This document shows positions 1-7,980 of a stretch of DNA of 64,000 nt, piece by piece. This stretch comes from Clostridiales bacterium. GTDB taxonomy: Bacteria; Bacillota; Clostridia; Oscillospirales; Acutalibacteraceae. How positions within the stretch are numbered: position 1 is the stretch's first letter; each line of letters begins with the position of its first letter. Made by a program: the position numbers and the translations under genes. The notes beneath the pieces are model-generated. The model searched no databases. It saw only the letters and a list, made by a program, of their open reading frames with translations, and had not been told where the DNA came from. The DNA lies in NCBI GenBank assembly GCA_012840445.1, contig DULI01000005.1:1-64000 (forward strand). The letters are read 5' to 3'.

Positions 1-2330
1 CTACCAAGCGACGACAGCCTTACATCTATCTTATCAACGCCATTGCCAAAATCCACATTGTTATACAACGCGTATCCACCGTCGCGGCCTTTTATCCCTA
101 CACCCCCGCCTTCCGGGTCGGTGTTGGCACTTAAATTAGCATTTACAACCGTATTAAAGTAGGCCGCTTGAATCTTTGAGGTCGGGTCGCCAACGATCTT
201 AATGTCGTCATAGTTTTCCCTCAGCAAGATATTCAGCTGTTCAAGCGTGCTTGCAGGAACGGTATTTCCGAAGAATCTTATATTTTCCAAGGTAAAGTCG
301 GTTGCCATGGAGGTTTGGTCAAAACCGATTATTTTGGCAGGTGTCGTTCCCCTGTCGCGCACATTAATATTTTTGATTGTTACGCCTGTAATTGGCCCAT
401 GCCCGTTTGAACCGCTTAAAACCTCGGCGTGCAGCCAGGTGCGGTGCCCGTCATTGGTGCAGGTGTTGCGTTCTATATCGATGTTTTCAAATACTATGTT
501 GGAAACCGTGCCGGTACCGTATTTATGGTGTATACCAATTCCCACGGAACAGTCAAAAACCACGCCGTTCCTGAACACCACGTTGTTCTGGTCCTGCAAA
601 CATCCCTGGCCGACTTTAAATCCATAGCAGTAGGTCCAGGAAATGCAGTCTTCAAACAGCACGTTTTCTACTTTTTCAGGTTCTCTCGGCCAGGCAGGTG
701 ACCCATCGGGTTTAAGCGCAATGTCTGTATGCGCAGCCCAGGTTTTGGTGGTAAACGGGTCGTCAAGTCCTGTGCCTATGGCATTCCTAACCACTACATT
801 CTGTGACTCGCAGACATCGATTCCGTCATTTTCACCCATATCAAAGCGGTTTAGGAATTTTACATTCGTAAAGGTCAGGTCATTGGACCTAACAGGTATA
901 ACCGCCCAAGAGTCGGAATCCCTAAAGGTTATACCGTCTACCGTGAACTTTTCGCAGGCAATCGGTACAAGGAGGTTCAGAGAATATTTGTGTTTTAACA
1001 CCTTGTCTCTTTGATAACCGTCGCCGTCTATGGTACCTCTGCCGTAGATTTTTATATTCTTGGCGCCGAACTTGGTTCTAATCCACCAGCTTATGTCTTC
1101 GTTTATGGAATTCTTGTGCCAGTTCATTGTATACTGAGACTGGTCCTGGACGGCTCTCAGTACTGCTCCGCCCTCCAAATAAACATTGACATTGCTTTTA
1201 AGTGTCAAGTTGCCGATAAGATAAACACCGGCCGGAATGTAAACCACGCCGCCGCAGAATTCATGTGCATCGTCAATTGCCTTCTGGATGGCAGCGGTCG
1301 AAAGGTTCTTTCCGGTGTTATCGGCGCCGTATTTAGCATCGGTTACATTAAAAATACCCTCACCGCTCTTGGCAGGCACATCGGTCTCGGGCGGGTCAAT
1401 GGCCAAAACCAGTTTCCTTGCTCCGTCCACCGCTAAAATTAAATACTGGTCCTTTTCCAAAGAAAACGAAATCTTGTTGCCATTTACCTCGGTGGGAATT
1501 TCAAGTTTTTGTGGTGTAATAGAGTATTTGCTAATTGTCGACAGGTTTTTTACGGTAACCTCAATGTCCATTCTGTCCTTTCCAGCAGAAAAGGAGACAT
1601 AGTCAAATTCGCCGTTGTATGAATATACCGGGACATTCATGCCATTGACAGTCACCGAATAAAAGCTCGAATCGTTATAGCAGGATGGCTTAGGATAAAT
1701 ATTTATCTCATCGGTTGTTTCGCCCTTGGGCGTCGGATTGTTAGGCAAATCGGGGTCCTCCTCGTAATCCCCCTCATCGGGTTCCTCGGGTTCCTCTTCA
1801 TAACCTTCGGGTGTGAATAAAAGGTAGTCAATCATAAACCGGTTTTTGGGACTATCTTCGGCAACCGAAATAACCACGGTGTTTGTGCCTTCAACAAGCT
1901 CAAAGCTTCCTACCGTAAATGTAATAATATTGTTAAGCGGCCGTCCGGTACCGGGACCGGTGTCAAGCACAGAATCAGCTTTTACGCCGTTGACTTCAAA
2001 CTGTACGTTTGACCTTGAGCTGTCATGCACCCTATATGCTATCACAAACTCGTAAGTGCCAACGGTTACATTTGGTATTGTATATGTTACCCTGGCTTTA
2101 TTTGACCCAGACCCCGAAATGTCGGCGTATTTGCCGCCCGACGGGGCAGTGGGGCCCTGATAATAAATATTGCCGTCATTTAATGTAGTACCCTCGCCTA
2201 AAGTATAGTACGCGGGGTCTTCGGCCTCAATTTTAATGGGTGCTGCACCATCAGCCAAACTTATTGCCGGAAATGCCGTAAGCAGGATCAACAGGCTTAA
2301 AAGCACAGCCAAAGCCCTTTTTATTTTCAT
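1..2330 (-). CDS. Secreted right-handed beta-helix protein with carbohydrate-binding modules (partial)
   Basis: The frame stays open from an ATG at 2330 to the left edge, so about 776 residues are visible and the C-terminus is missing. A Sec signal peptide (about residues 1-26) is followed by a CBM6/CBM35-like beta-sandwich (about 32-160, ending in an IDYLLFTP-type strand). Next come a Glu/Pro-rich linker (about 160-190), a second beta-sandwich (about 190-315) and a pectate-lyase-3/GH28-like parallel beta-helix (about 320-705). The helix has an NDGID motif near residue 500 and a DD pair (GLDDPF) shortly after, at the position of polygalacturonase-type catalytic acids. A second CBM6-like domain starts near 713 (GGYALYNNVDFGNGVDKI). 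It is inferred to act outside the cell on plant or host polysaccharide. GH28, GH49 and polysaccharide lyase families are all possible; the substrate cannot be read from the sequence. The RBS GAAAGGAG lies just upstream of the start. Confidence 0.8.
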   Translation of the reverse strand, partial: MKIKRALAVLLSLLILLTAFPAISLADGAAPIKIEAEDPAYYTLGEGTTLNDGNIYYQGPTAPSGGKYADISGSGSNKARVTYTIPNVTVGTYEFVIAYRVHDSSRSNVQFEVNGVKADSVLDTGPGTGRPLNNIITFTVGSFELVEGTNTVVISVAEDSPKNRFMIDYLLFTPEGYEEEPEEPDEGDYEEDPDLPNNPTPKGETTDEINIYPKPSCYNDSSFYSVTVNGMNVPVYSYNGEFDYVSFSAGKDRMDIEVTVKNLSTISKYSITPQKLEIPTEVNGNKISFSLEKDQYLILAVDGARKLVLAIDPPETDVPAKSGEGIFNVTDAKYGADNTGKNLSTAAIQKAIDDAHEFCGGVVYIPAGVYLIGNLTLKSNVNVYLEGGAVLRAVQDQSQYTMNWHKNSINEDISWWIRTKFGAKNIKIYGRGTIDGDGYQRDKVLKHKYSLNLLVPIACEKFTVDGITFRDSDSWAVIPVRSNDLTFTNVKFLNRFDMGENDGIDVCESQNVVVRNAIGTGLDDPFTTKTWAAHTDIALKPDGSPAWPREPEKVENVLFEDCISWTYCYGFKVGQGCLQDQNNVVFRNGVVFDCSVGIGIHHKYGTGTVSNIVFENIDIERNTCTNDGHRTWLHAEVLSGSNGHGPITGVTIKNINVRDRGTTPAKIIGFDQTSMATDFTLENIRFFGNTVPASTLEQLNILLRENYDDIKIVGDPTSKIQAAYFNTVVNANLSANTDPEGGGVGIKGRDGGYALYNNVDFGNGVDKIDVRLSSLG

Positions 2331-2335
2331 AAAAA

Positions 2336-2345
2336 TACTCCTTTC
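2336..2345 (-). promoter_or_regulatory. Ribosome binding site of the beta-helix protein
   Basis: Read on the minus strand, GAAAGGAGT sits about 6 bases before the ATG at 2330 and fixes that start. The gap up to the glmU terminator (2346-2460) is AT-rich, and I could not assign a convincing -35/-10 pair in it. Confidence 0.6.
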
Positions 2346-2460
2346 TATTATATTTACACTTTTATTTTAGCTGCATTTTAGTTTGGTGTAAATGTAATAT
2401 AAGTGGCAATTCATATTAAGTTTGATTTGTACAATTTTTTAGCACAAAAAAACAATAAAA

Positions 2461-2485
2461 CCCGCCAAAAAAGCGGGCTTTATTA
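2461..2485 (-). terminator. Intrinsic terminator of the glmU-like gene
   Basis: CCCGC (2461-2465) and GCGGG (2473-2477) form a hairpin that on the minus strand is followed by a T-rich run. It lies just past the stop codon at 2496. Confidence 0.7.
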
Positions 2486-2495
2486 TTTAATCTAA

Positions 2496-3458
2496 TTAAT
2501 ATGTCCCGTTGGCATACTCGCCAAAAGAAACGGTAGAATTATCCGTAACTATGCAGTTGTGCAGCTTCACGCACGGGCCCACTACGCACCCTGATCCAAT
2601 ATATGTGTTTCCCGTGACAATCGAGCAAGGTAAAATCCGGGTGTTAACGCCTATTTTAACATCAGGCCCTATAATAACCCCGTCGCTGCAGATTATTTCA
2701 ACTCCCTCGCCCATCAGCCTTTCAAGCACTATCTGCCGCGCAATGTTGTTCAACTGGTGCAATTGCGCCCTGTCATTCGCGCCCAGTACAATATACTGAT
2801 TTTCGGCGGTGTAGGCTTCGACATTAAGCCCGCTCTCCCGCATCAGTTGTACCGCGTCGGTAAGGTAGTATTCTTTCTGGGCGTTGTTGTTGCTAAGCCT
2901 TGGGAGAATTTCCAGCAGGGCGTCACAGCTAAACCAGTAAGCGCCCGAATTTACCTCATTTATCTCTCTTGTGACTTCATCGGCATCCTTTTCCTCCACA
3001 ATCTTTACCATTCTTCCCTTTTCCCGCACAATCCTACCGTAACCTTTGGGTTCTTCAATCCTGGCAGATATAACGGTCGCGGCATTTTGATTTTTTATAT
3101 GAAAATCAAGCGCCGACTGTATAGTATCAGTGTCTATAAGCGGCGCGTCCCCGCAAAGCACCAGCACATTGCCTCCCGAATATTTCCTAATAAAATCCCT
3201 TGCCTGCGTAACGGCGTGCCCGGTGCCAAGCTGTTCTGCCTGCTCGGCAGTTGCAAATACGCCCTTTAAATGTTCTTTTACAACCTCGCCTTTAAAGCCC
3301 ACGACGACGCATACGTCCGACACCGCGGGTTTTGCGGCGTCTATCACCCAGTCAATCATGGGCTTGAAAAGCACCTCGCACAGCACCTTTGGCCTGTCTG
3401 ACTTCATTCTTTTCCCATGGCCGGCGGCAAGTATAACAGCACAGTTTTTGGTTTTCAT
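2496..3458 (-). CDS. glmU: Short GlmU-like UDP-N-acetylglucosamine pyrophosphorylase
   Basis: The N-terminal nucleotidyltransferase domain (about residues 1-225) has the GlmU signature LAAGHGKRMKSDRPKVL, the QLGTGHAV uridine-binding loop and LCGDAPL. It should make UDP-GlcNAc from GlcNAc-1-phosphate and UTP for peptidoglycan. The protein is only 320 residues, against about 450 for bifunctional GlmU. After a few left-handed beta-helix turns (about 250-315) it simply ends, so the acetyltransferase active-site coils are absent. The start is the ATG at 3458, preceded by GGAGAGAATT. An in-frame extension to 3500 has no RBS of its own. The truncation is a natural stop followed by a terminator, not an obvious frameshift. 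The missing glucosamine-1-phosphate acetylation would have to come from another protein. Confidence 0.85.
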   Translation of the reverse strand: MKTKNCAVILAAGHGKRMKSDRPKVLCEVLFKPMIDWVIDAAKPAVSDVCVVVGFKGEVVKEHLKGVFATAEQAEQLGTGHAVTQARDFIRKYSGGNVLVLCGDAPLIDTDTIQSALDFHIKNQNAATVISARIEEPKGYGRIVREKGRMVKIVEEKDADEVTREINEVNSGAYWFSCDALLEILPRLSNNNAQKEYYLTDAVQLMRESGLNVEAYTAENQYIVLGANDRAQLHQLNNIARQIVLERLMGEGVEIICSDGVIIGPDVKIGVNTRILPCSIVTGNTYIGSGCVVGPCVKLHNCIVTDNSTVSFGEYANGTY

Positions 3459-3483
3459 AATTCTCTCCTTTAATAAATTTGTC

Positions 3484-3509
3484 ACAAATGACATGGACAT
3501 GCATAGAAT
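3484..3509 (+). promoter_or_regulatory. Possible sporulation-type (sigma-K/E) promoter
   Basis: AC at 3484-3485 and CATAGAAT at 3502-3509, 16 bases apart, resemble the AC-N16/17-CATANNNT pattern of late mother-cell sigma factors. The small gene at 3532 starts about 25 bases downstream. Such short motifs occur by chance. Confidence 0.25.
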
Positions 3510-3531
3510 GTTAATGCAATAAGCGAAAGGG

Positions 3532-3879
3532 GTGATAGGTATAGATTACGAAATTGAGAAAAAGGACAAAGCCTGCCGCATAATCGGTTATCAGAATGCA
3601 ACGGTTTTGGCTCCAATTAAGGTCAAACCCAAGGTAAAAATCCACGACCCCAAAACCTTTTGTATAGGCAAACCGGTTGTGATACCCGGAGCAGTTAAGG
3701 ACCATGATAAAGATAAAAAAGACTGTGAATTTACGGTTGCGCAAAAAATTGTTGTTGCGGTTCCCATCGAAATTGAATCCGACGCCTTTGCGGGCGATCC
3801 GTCTATTAAGTGTGGTTGTTCCGAAAGCAAGGACGGTCATCACGAAAATTTCGAGTGCTGCGAAGAGGAAAAGAAATAA
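3532..3879 (+). CDS. Small Cys/acidic-tailed protein, unknown function (paralogue 1)
   Basis: A 115-residue protein I do not recognise. It has no signal peptide or membrane segment. A central block PIKVKPKVKI is followed by QKIVVAVPIEIE, and both recur in the next gene as PITVTPNVKV and LKQRIDISIPLCIE, so the two are paralogues. The tail is Cys/Glu/Lys-rich (CGCSESKDG, ECCEEEKK). The called start is GTG at 3532, but the RBS-like AAGGGGTGAT (3527-3536) overlaps it. Initiation a few codons downstream at a non-ATG codon is therefore possible. The gene is divergent from glmU and followed after 68 bases by its paralogue. The family resembles small coat-type proteins of spore formers in its Val-Pro repeat strands, but that is only an impression. 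Confidence 0.6.
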   Translation: MIGIDYEIEKKDKACRIIGYQNATVLAPIKVKPKVKIHDPKTFCIGKPVVIPGAVKDHDKDKKDCEFTVAQKIVVAVPIEIESDAFAGDPSIKCGCSESKDGHHENFECCEEEKK

Positions 3880-3890
3880 ACCCTGAATTC

Positions 3891-3918
3891 GGCGGTACGC
3901 CCCCACGGCGTACCCGCC
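3891..3918 (+). other. Hairpin between the two small paralogues
   Basis: GCGGTACGCC and GGCGTACCCGC pair with one bulged base across a short loop. No T-run follows, so it is more likely an mRNA processing or stability element than a terminator. Confidence 0.35.
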
Positions 3919-3947
3919 ACTACATATATTCATGATAGGAGACAGAT

Positions 3948-4220
3948 ATGAATACCCAAAACATAAACCAAAACATGGATTTATTAATCCCCATTACCGT
4001 AACACCCAATGTAAAGGTGGAAGAAATCTCAAGCGATAATATAAAAATAAGCCATGATAAAACCGAAGTAATACGCAGCAAAGGCAAATACCGCTTTATA
4101 TTAAAGCAGAGAATTGATATCTCAATCCCTTTGTGTATAGAGGCCGAAGTCGAAATCGGTGAAGATTCGGTATGTATAGGGGATATTTCATTTGATAGCG
4201 CCGAAAATGCGGGCAGGTAG
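3948..4220 (+). CDS. Small beta-rich protein, unknown function (paralogue 2)
   Basis: A 90-residue protein preceded by a clear RBS (ATAGGAGA, 3935-3942). It shares two blocks with the upstream gene: P-I-x-V-x-P-x-V-K near residue 15 and Q-R-I-x-I-x-I-P-L-x-I-E near residue 55. It lacks the Cys-rich tail. No export signal or transmembrane helix is visible. The pair is presumably co-transcribed and ends at the strong terminator at 4239-4280. Function unknown. Confidence 0.6.
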   Translation: MNTQNINQNMDLLIPITVTPNVKVEEISSDNIKISHDKTEVIRSKGKYRFILKQRIDISIPLCIEAEVEIGEDSVCIGDISFDSAENAGR

Positions 4221-4238
4221 TTTACATAAATTTGCGCA

Positions 4239-4280
4239 AACCCTTTTAAAGCTTCAGGCTTTAAAAGGGTTTTCTTTTTT
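4239..4280 (+). terminator. Strong intrinsic terminator after the small paralogue pair
   Basis: AACCCTTTTAAAGC (4239-4252) pairs with GCTTTAAAAGGGTT (4258-4271) around a 5-base loop, followed by TTCTTTTTTT. Confidence 0.9.
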
Positions 4281-4541
4281 TGCCTAAAAATGGTATAATC
4301 CCGGAAAAACTACCCATAATTTAATAGAATGTCCTTTAACTGTCGGATAATTATAGAATTTAGATTATTATAATATATACAAAAAATATATGCAAATAAA
4401 GACAAATATTTTTTATTTTATATGCTAATTAATCTGGATTTTACTACTATTGTTTGATATAATTGAGTGAGGCTTTTTATAGGAACCCAAAATTTAAGCC
4501 CCCGAGGGCAATTTGGTATAAAAAATAGGAGGTTGATTTTA
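4281..4541 (+). promoter_or_regulatory. AT-rich leader and promoter region of ppdK
   Basis: This 260-base gap has no supportable gene. TATAAT at 4458-4463 with a weak -35 (TGGATT, 4435-4440) is the best promoter candidate. The RBS AGGAGGT lies at 4527-4533. I see no recognisable riboswitch. Confidence 0.5.
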
Positions 4542-7184
4542 TTGGGTCACAAGTACGTGTATCTTTTCTCTGAGGGCGACGAGTCCATGAGAAATTTGCT
4601 GGGTGGTAAGGGCGCCAATCTGGCTCAGATGGTAAAGCTGGGAATGCCGGTTCCGCAGGGGTTTACCGTTACCACCGAGGCTTGCACCCGCTATTACCAG
4701 GATGGCAGAAAAATAGCCAAAGATATTGAAGATCAGATTTACGAATATCTTGCAAAAATCGAAGAAATTAATGACAAAAAATTTGGTGATCCTAAAAAGC
4801 CATTGCTTGTTTCGGTACGTTCGGGTGCCCGTGTCTCGATGCCCGGAATGATGGACACCATTTTAAACCTTGGTATTAACGACGAAGTTGCCGAAGGCCT
4901 TATCGCAGGCAATCCCGATCCTGCATTCAGGCGCTTTGTCTATGACTCCTACCGCCGCTTTATCCAGATGTTCTCCGACGTTGTTATGGGCCTTCCCAAG
5001 AAGGAATTCGAGGAGATTATCGACAGGTTAAAGGCCGAAAAAGGCGTAGAGAAAGACATTGAACTGACAGCCGACGACATGAAGAGGCTTGTGGACGAGT
5101 TCAAGGCCTTCTACAAAGAGCAGAAAGGCGAGGACTTCCCATCCGATCCCAAAGTACAGCTTATGGAAGCCGTCAAGGCGGTATTCCGTTCCTGGGACAA
5201 CCCCCGCGCAAATGTATACCGCCGCATGCACGACATTCCTTACAGCTGGGGTACCGCGGTTAATGTACAGCCCATGGTATTCGGTAACCTTAACAACAAA
5301 TCGGGTACCGGCGTTGCTTTCAGCCGCGACCCCGCCACCGGAAAGAAGGCATTGTTCGGCGAATACCTCATCAACGCCCAGGGTGAAGACGTTGTTGCCG
5401 GCATCCGCACACCCAACCCGATTTCTGAACTGCAAAAAGAGATGCCCGAGATTTACAACCAGTTTGTTGAGATCGCCGAGCGTCTTGAAAAACATTATAA
5501 AGACATGCAGGACATGGAGTTTACCATTGAAAACGGCAAGCTTTACATGCTGCAGACCAGAAACGGCAAGCGCACCGCTGCTGCCGCATTGAAAATTGCC
5601 GTTGACCTTGTCGACGAAGGCATGATTACCGAAGACGAGGCAATACTCCGTGTTGATCCCAAACAGTTAGACGCACTGCTTCATCCGCAGTTTGACGAAA
5701 AGGCACTCAAAAAAGCGACTCCTATCGGAAGCGGTCTGCCCGCATCCCCTGGTGCCGCATGCGGAAGAGCGGTATTCACCGCCGAAGACGCAAAAGAATG
5801 GGCTGCCCGCGGGGAAAAAGTCATCCTTGTGCGTCTTGAGACCTCTCCTGAAGATATCGAAGGTATGGCTGCCGCAGAGGGTATCCTCACCGTCCGTGGC
5901 GGTATGACCTCCCACGCAGCGGTTGTTGCCCGCGGTATGGGTACCTGCTGTGTTTCGGGCTGCGGCGAAATCAAAATGCATGAAGAAGAGAAGTACTTCG
6001 AGCTCGGCGGCAAGACCATTAGAGAGGGCGACTACATTTCTATCGACGGTACAACCGGCAAAATCTACGGCGAAGCCATCCCGACTGTTTCTGCAACCAT
6101 TTCGGGCGACTTCGAGCGCTTCATGAAATGGGCGGACGAGAGAAGGGCTCTTAAAGTCCGCACCAACGCCGACACACCCAAAGACGCCGCACAGGCAGTC
6201 AAGTTTGGCGCAGAGGGTATCGGTCTGTGCCGTACCGAGCACATGTTCTTTGAAGGCGAGCGTATTAAGGCTATCCGCGAAATGATTCTTGCCAAGACTC
6301 CCGAAGGCCGCAAAAAGGCTCTTGCCAAGATTTTACCCTATCAGCAGAGCGACTTCGAAGAGATGTACCGCGTGCTCGAGGGCCGTCCGATGACAGTTCG
6401 CTTCCTCGATCCGCCGCTGCATGAGTTCCTGCCAACAAAGGAAGAGGAAATTGCTGAACTTGCCAATGAGATGGGCGTATCTGTAGAAGAACTCAAGTCG
6501 GTAATCGCCGACCTGCACGAGTTTAACCCGATGATGGGACATCGCGGCTGCCGTCTTGCCGTAACCTATCCTGAAATTGCAGAGATGCAGACCACCGCGG
6601 TCATAAGCGCGGCTATTAAGGTAAATAAGGAACATCCCGAATACAAGATCGAACCCGAAATCATGATTCCTCTTGTCGGCGAAGTAAAAGAGCTTAAATA
6701 CGTAAAAGATATTGTAACTACCACTGCAGACAGGCTCATAGCCGAAGCAGGCATTGATATGAAATACTATGTAGGCACCATGATTGAAATTCCGCGCGCG
6801 GCTGTTACTGCGGACGAGATTGCTAAAGAAGCCGAATTCTTCAGCTTTGGTACCAACGACCTTACCCAGATGACATTCGGCTTCAGCCGCGACGACGCCG
6901 GCAAGTTCCTTGACGACTACTATGAGGCCAAGATCTACGAATTTGACCCGTTTGCAAGGCTTGACCAGAACGGTGTCGGCAAGCTGGTTAAAATGGCTGC
7001 AGAACTTGGCCGCAGCACCCGCAAGGACCTTAAACTTGGAATCTGTGGCGAGCATGGCGGCGACCCGTCTTCCATCGAGTTCTGCCACAACATCGGGCTC
7101 AATTATGTCTCTTGCTCACCCTTCCGCGTACCGATCGCCCGTCTTGCTGCAGCCCAGGCCGCTGTCAAAAGCAAGAAAAACTAA
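4542..7184 (+). CDS. ppdK: Pyruvate, phosphate dikinase
   Basis: Interconverts pyruvate, ATP and Pi with PEP, AMP and PPi; in clostridia it serves PPi-linked glycolysis and gluconeogenesis. The 880 residues match the family length. Order: ATP-grasp nucleotide-binding domain (GGKGANL near residue 20, SVRSGARVSMPGMMDT), phosphohistidine domain (GGMTSHAAVVARG, His near 457), and PEP/pyruvate TIM barrel with the catalytic Cys in GICGEHGGDP near 833. The start is the TTG at 4542, 8 bases after AGGAGGT (4527-4533). The in-frame extension back to 4467 crosses the promoter -10 and has no RBS. The gene is monocistronic, closed by the hairpin at 7216-7243. Confidence 0.97.
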   Translation: MGHKYVYLFSEGDESMRNLLGGKGANLAQMVKLGMPVPQGFTVTTEACTRYYQDGRKIAKDIEDQIYEYLAKIEEINDKKFGDPKKPLLVSVRSGARVSMPGMMDTILNLGINDEVAEGLIAGNPDPAFRRFVYDSYRRFIQMFSDVVMGLPKKEFEEIIDRLKAEKGVEKDIELTADDMKRLVDEFKAFYKEQKGEDFPSDPKVQLMEAVKAVFRSWDNPRANVYRRMHDIPYSWGTAVNVQPMVFGNLNNKSGTGVAFSRDPATGKKALFGEYLINAQGEDVVAGIRTPNPISELQKEMPEIYNQFVEIAERLEKHYKDMQDMEFTIENGKLYMLQTRNGKRTAAAALKIAVDLVDEGMITEDEAILRVDPKQLDALLHPQFDEKALKKATPIGSGLPASPGAACGRAVFTAEDAKEWAARGEKVILVRLETSPEDIEGMAAAEGILTVRGGMTSHAAVVARGMGTCCVSGCGEIKMHEEEKYFELGGKTIREGDYISIDGTTGKIYGEAIPTVSATISGDFERFMKWADERRALKVRTNADTPKDAAQAVKFGAEGIGLCRTEHMFFEGERIKAIREMILAKTPEGRKKALAKILPYQQSDFEEMYRVLEGRPMTVRFLDPPLHEFLPTKEEEIAELANEMGVSVEELKSVIADLHEFNPMMGHRGCRLAVTYPEIAEMQTTAVISAAIKVNKEHPEYKIEPEIMIPLVGEVKELKYVKDIVTTTADRLIAEAGIDMKYYVGTMIEIPRAAVTADEIAKEAEFFSFGTNDLTQMTFGFSRDDAGKFLDDYYEAKIYEFDPFARLDQNGVGKLVKMAAELGRSTRKDLKLGICGEHGGDPSSIEFCHNIGLNYVSCSPFRVPIARLAAAQAAVKSKKN

Positions 7185-7215
7185 AGCAAGCTAAAACCGC
7201 AAAGGTTAAAATAAA

Positions 7216-7247
7216 AACACTGCCCCAAAAACGGGGCAGTGTTTTTT
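7216..7247 (+). terminator. Intrinsic terminator of ppdK
   Basis: AACACTGCCCC (7216-7226) pairs perfectly with GGGGCAGTGTT (7233-7243), followed by a T-run. Confidence 0.92.
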
Positions 7248-7307
7248 GCTGCAGTAATAATAGTGCCTGCAGGTCGCTTTAAATTTATATAGTTTAAAAA
7301 ACATATT

Positions 7308-7343
7308 GCAAAAACAAAGGGCCCCCGGCTATTGCCGAAGACT
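7308..7343 (-). terminator. Weak candidate terminator of the glt-glnA-ANTAR operon
   Basis: On the minus strand CTTCGGC-AATA-GCCGGGG can pair (two G-U pairs) and is followed by GCCCTTTGTTTTTG. It lies a few bases after the ANTAR stop codon. Confidence 0.4.
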
Positions 7344-7353
7344 CTCAATATAA

Positions 7354-7938
7354 CTACGAATATAACTTAATTATTTCCTCTGCAATAACCCTTTTTGTAA
7401 CGCAGCGGTCCATTGCCTGCTTTTCAATGTAACGGTGGGCCTGCGGCTCATCCATATGCATCTCACTAATCAGCAGCAGCTTAGCGCGGTTGACGATACG
7501 GATTTCCGCCATTTTCTCCTCAAGGGTCTGGGTCTTTGTCTCGTGTGCGCGCAGCCTTTCCCTGGCGCTGGCCATCCATTCAAGGGCCTGGATCACCATA
7601 TGCTTTGATGTCGGTTTGGACAGCACAAAAACCCCGTGCTCAACTACTTTCTCAAACGTTTCGGCATAGATATCCGAACGGACAAAAAGCAGTACAACCG
7701 AATTCTTTAGGGTGCTTATATCTATCGCAAAGCGTGCGCCGTTTTCATCAGGAAGCGGCGAATTGACCAATACAAAATCGTAGGTCCTCTCGGCAATAGA
7801 GCGTTTTGCCTCGCTAACGCTTGATACAACATGAACGGGGCGATAGAGTGACTCGGGGAGCAGACTTAACAGCGAGTTATTAAAGTTTTCTGCCGCCGAA
7901 ACGACAAGAACACTATATACCCGCTCTTTTAGTCCCAT
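7354..7938 (-). CDS. ANTAR-domain RNA-binding antiterminator with pseudo-receiver
   Basis: 194 residues: a receiver-like fold (about 5-120), a helical linker, and a C-terminal ANTAR domain (about 138-193, EEKMAEIRIVNRAKLLLISE followed by the helical RNA-binding bundle). ANTAR proteins bind paired stem-loops in nascent mRNA and prevent termination. The receiver is degenerate: the N-terminal acidic pair is replaced (VLVVSAAE) and the usual phospho-acceptor Asp is Asn59 (FVLVNSPLPDENG), while the distal Lys (LSKP) is kept. Phosphorylation is therefore unlikely, as in AmiR. It is the last gene of the split glutamate synthase-glnA operon. That context matches clostridial NitR-type regulators encoded beside glnA. 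Its probable targets are the repeated leader elements at 14272-14602, 15977-16024 and 18400-18522. Confidence 0.88.
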   Translation of the reverse strand: MGLKERVYSVLVVSAAENFNNSLLSLLPESLYRPVHVVSSVSEAKRSIAERTYDFVLVNSPLPDENGARFAIDISTLKNSVVLLFVRSDIYAETFEKVVEHGVFVLSKPTSKHMVIQALEWMASARERLRAHETKTQTLEEKMAEIRIVNRAKLLLISEMHMDEPQAHRYIEKQAMDRCVTKRVIAEEIIKLYS

Positions 7939-7980
7939 TTTGCTCCCCCTTCCTTATATCCTTTTTGTATTAAAACCGTC

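Noticed and set aside
1..2055. Several plus-strand frames over the beta-helix gene
   Set aside because: The minus strand gives one uninterrupted 776-codon frame with signal peptide and domains; the plus frames are shadows.
3511..3933. 140-codon minus-strand frame opposite the first small paralogue
   Set aside because: Low-complexity hydrophobic translation with no RBS; the plus-strand frame shows paralogy with its neighbour.
4467..4541. Upstream extension of ppdK
   Set aside because: Begins next to the -10 box and lacks an RBS; TTG at 4542 has AGGAGGT at good spacing.
5028..7088. Long open frames on the minus strand and in other frames inside ppdK
   Set aside because: They are shadows of a strongly supported gene in a GC-biased third-position context; no RBS and no recognisable domains.
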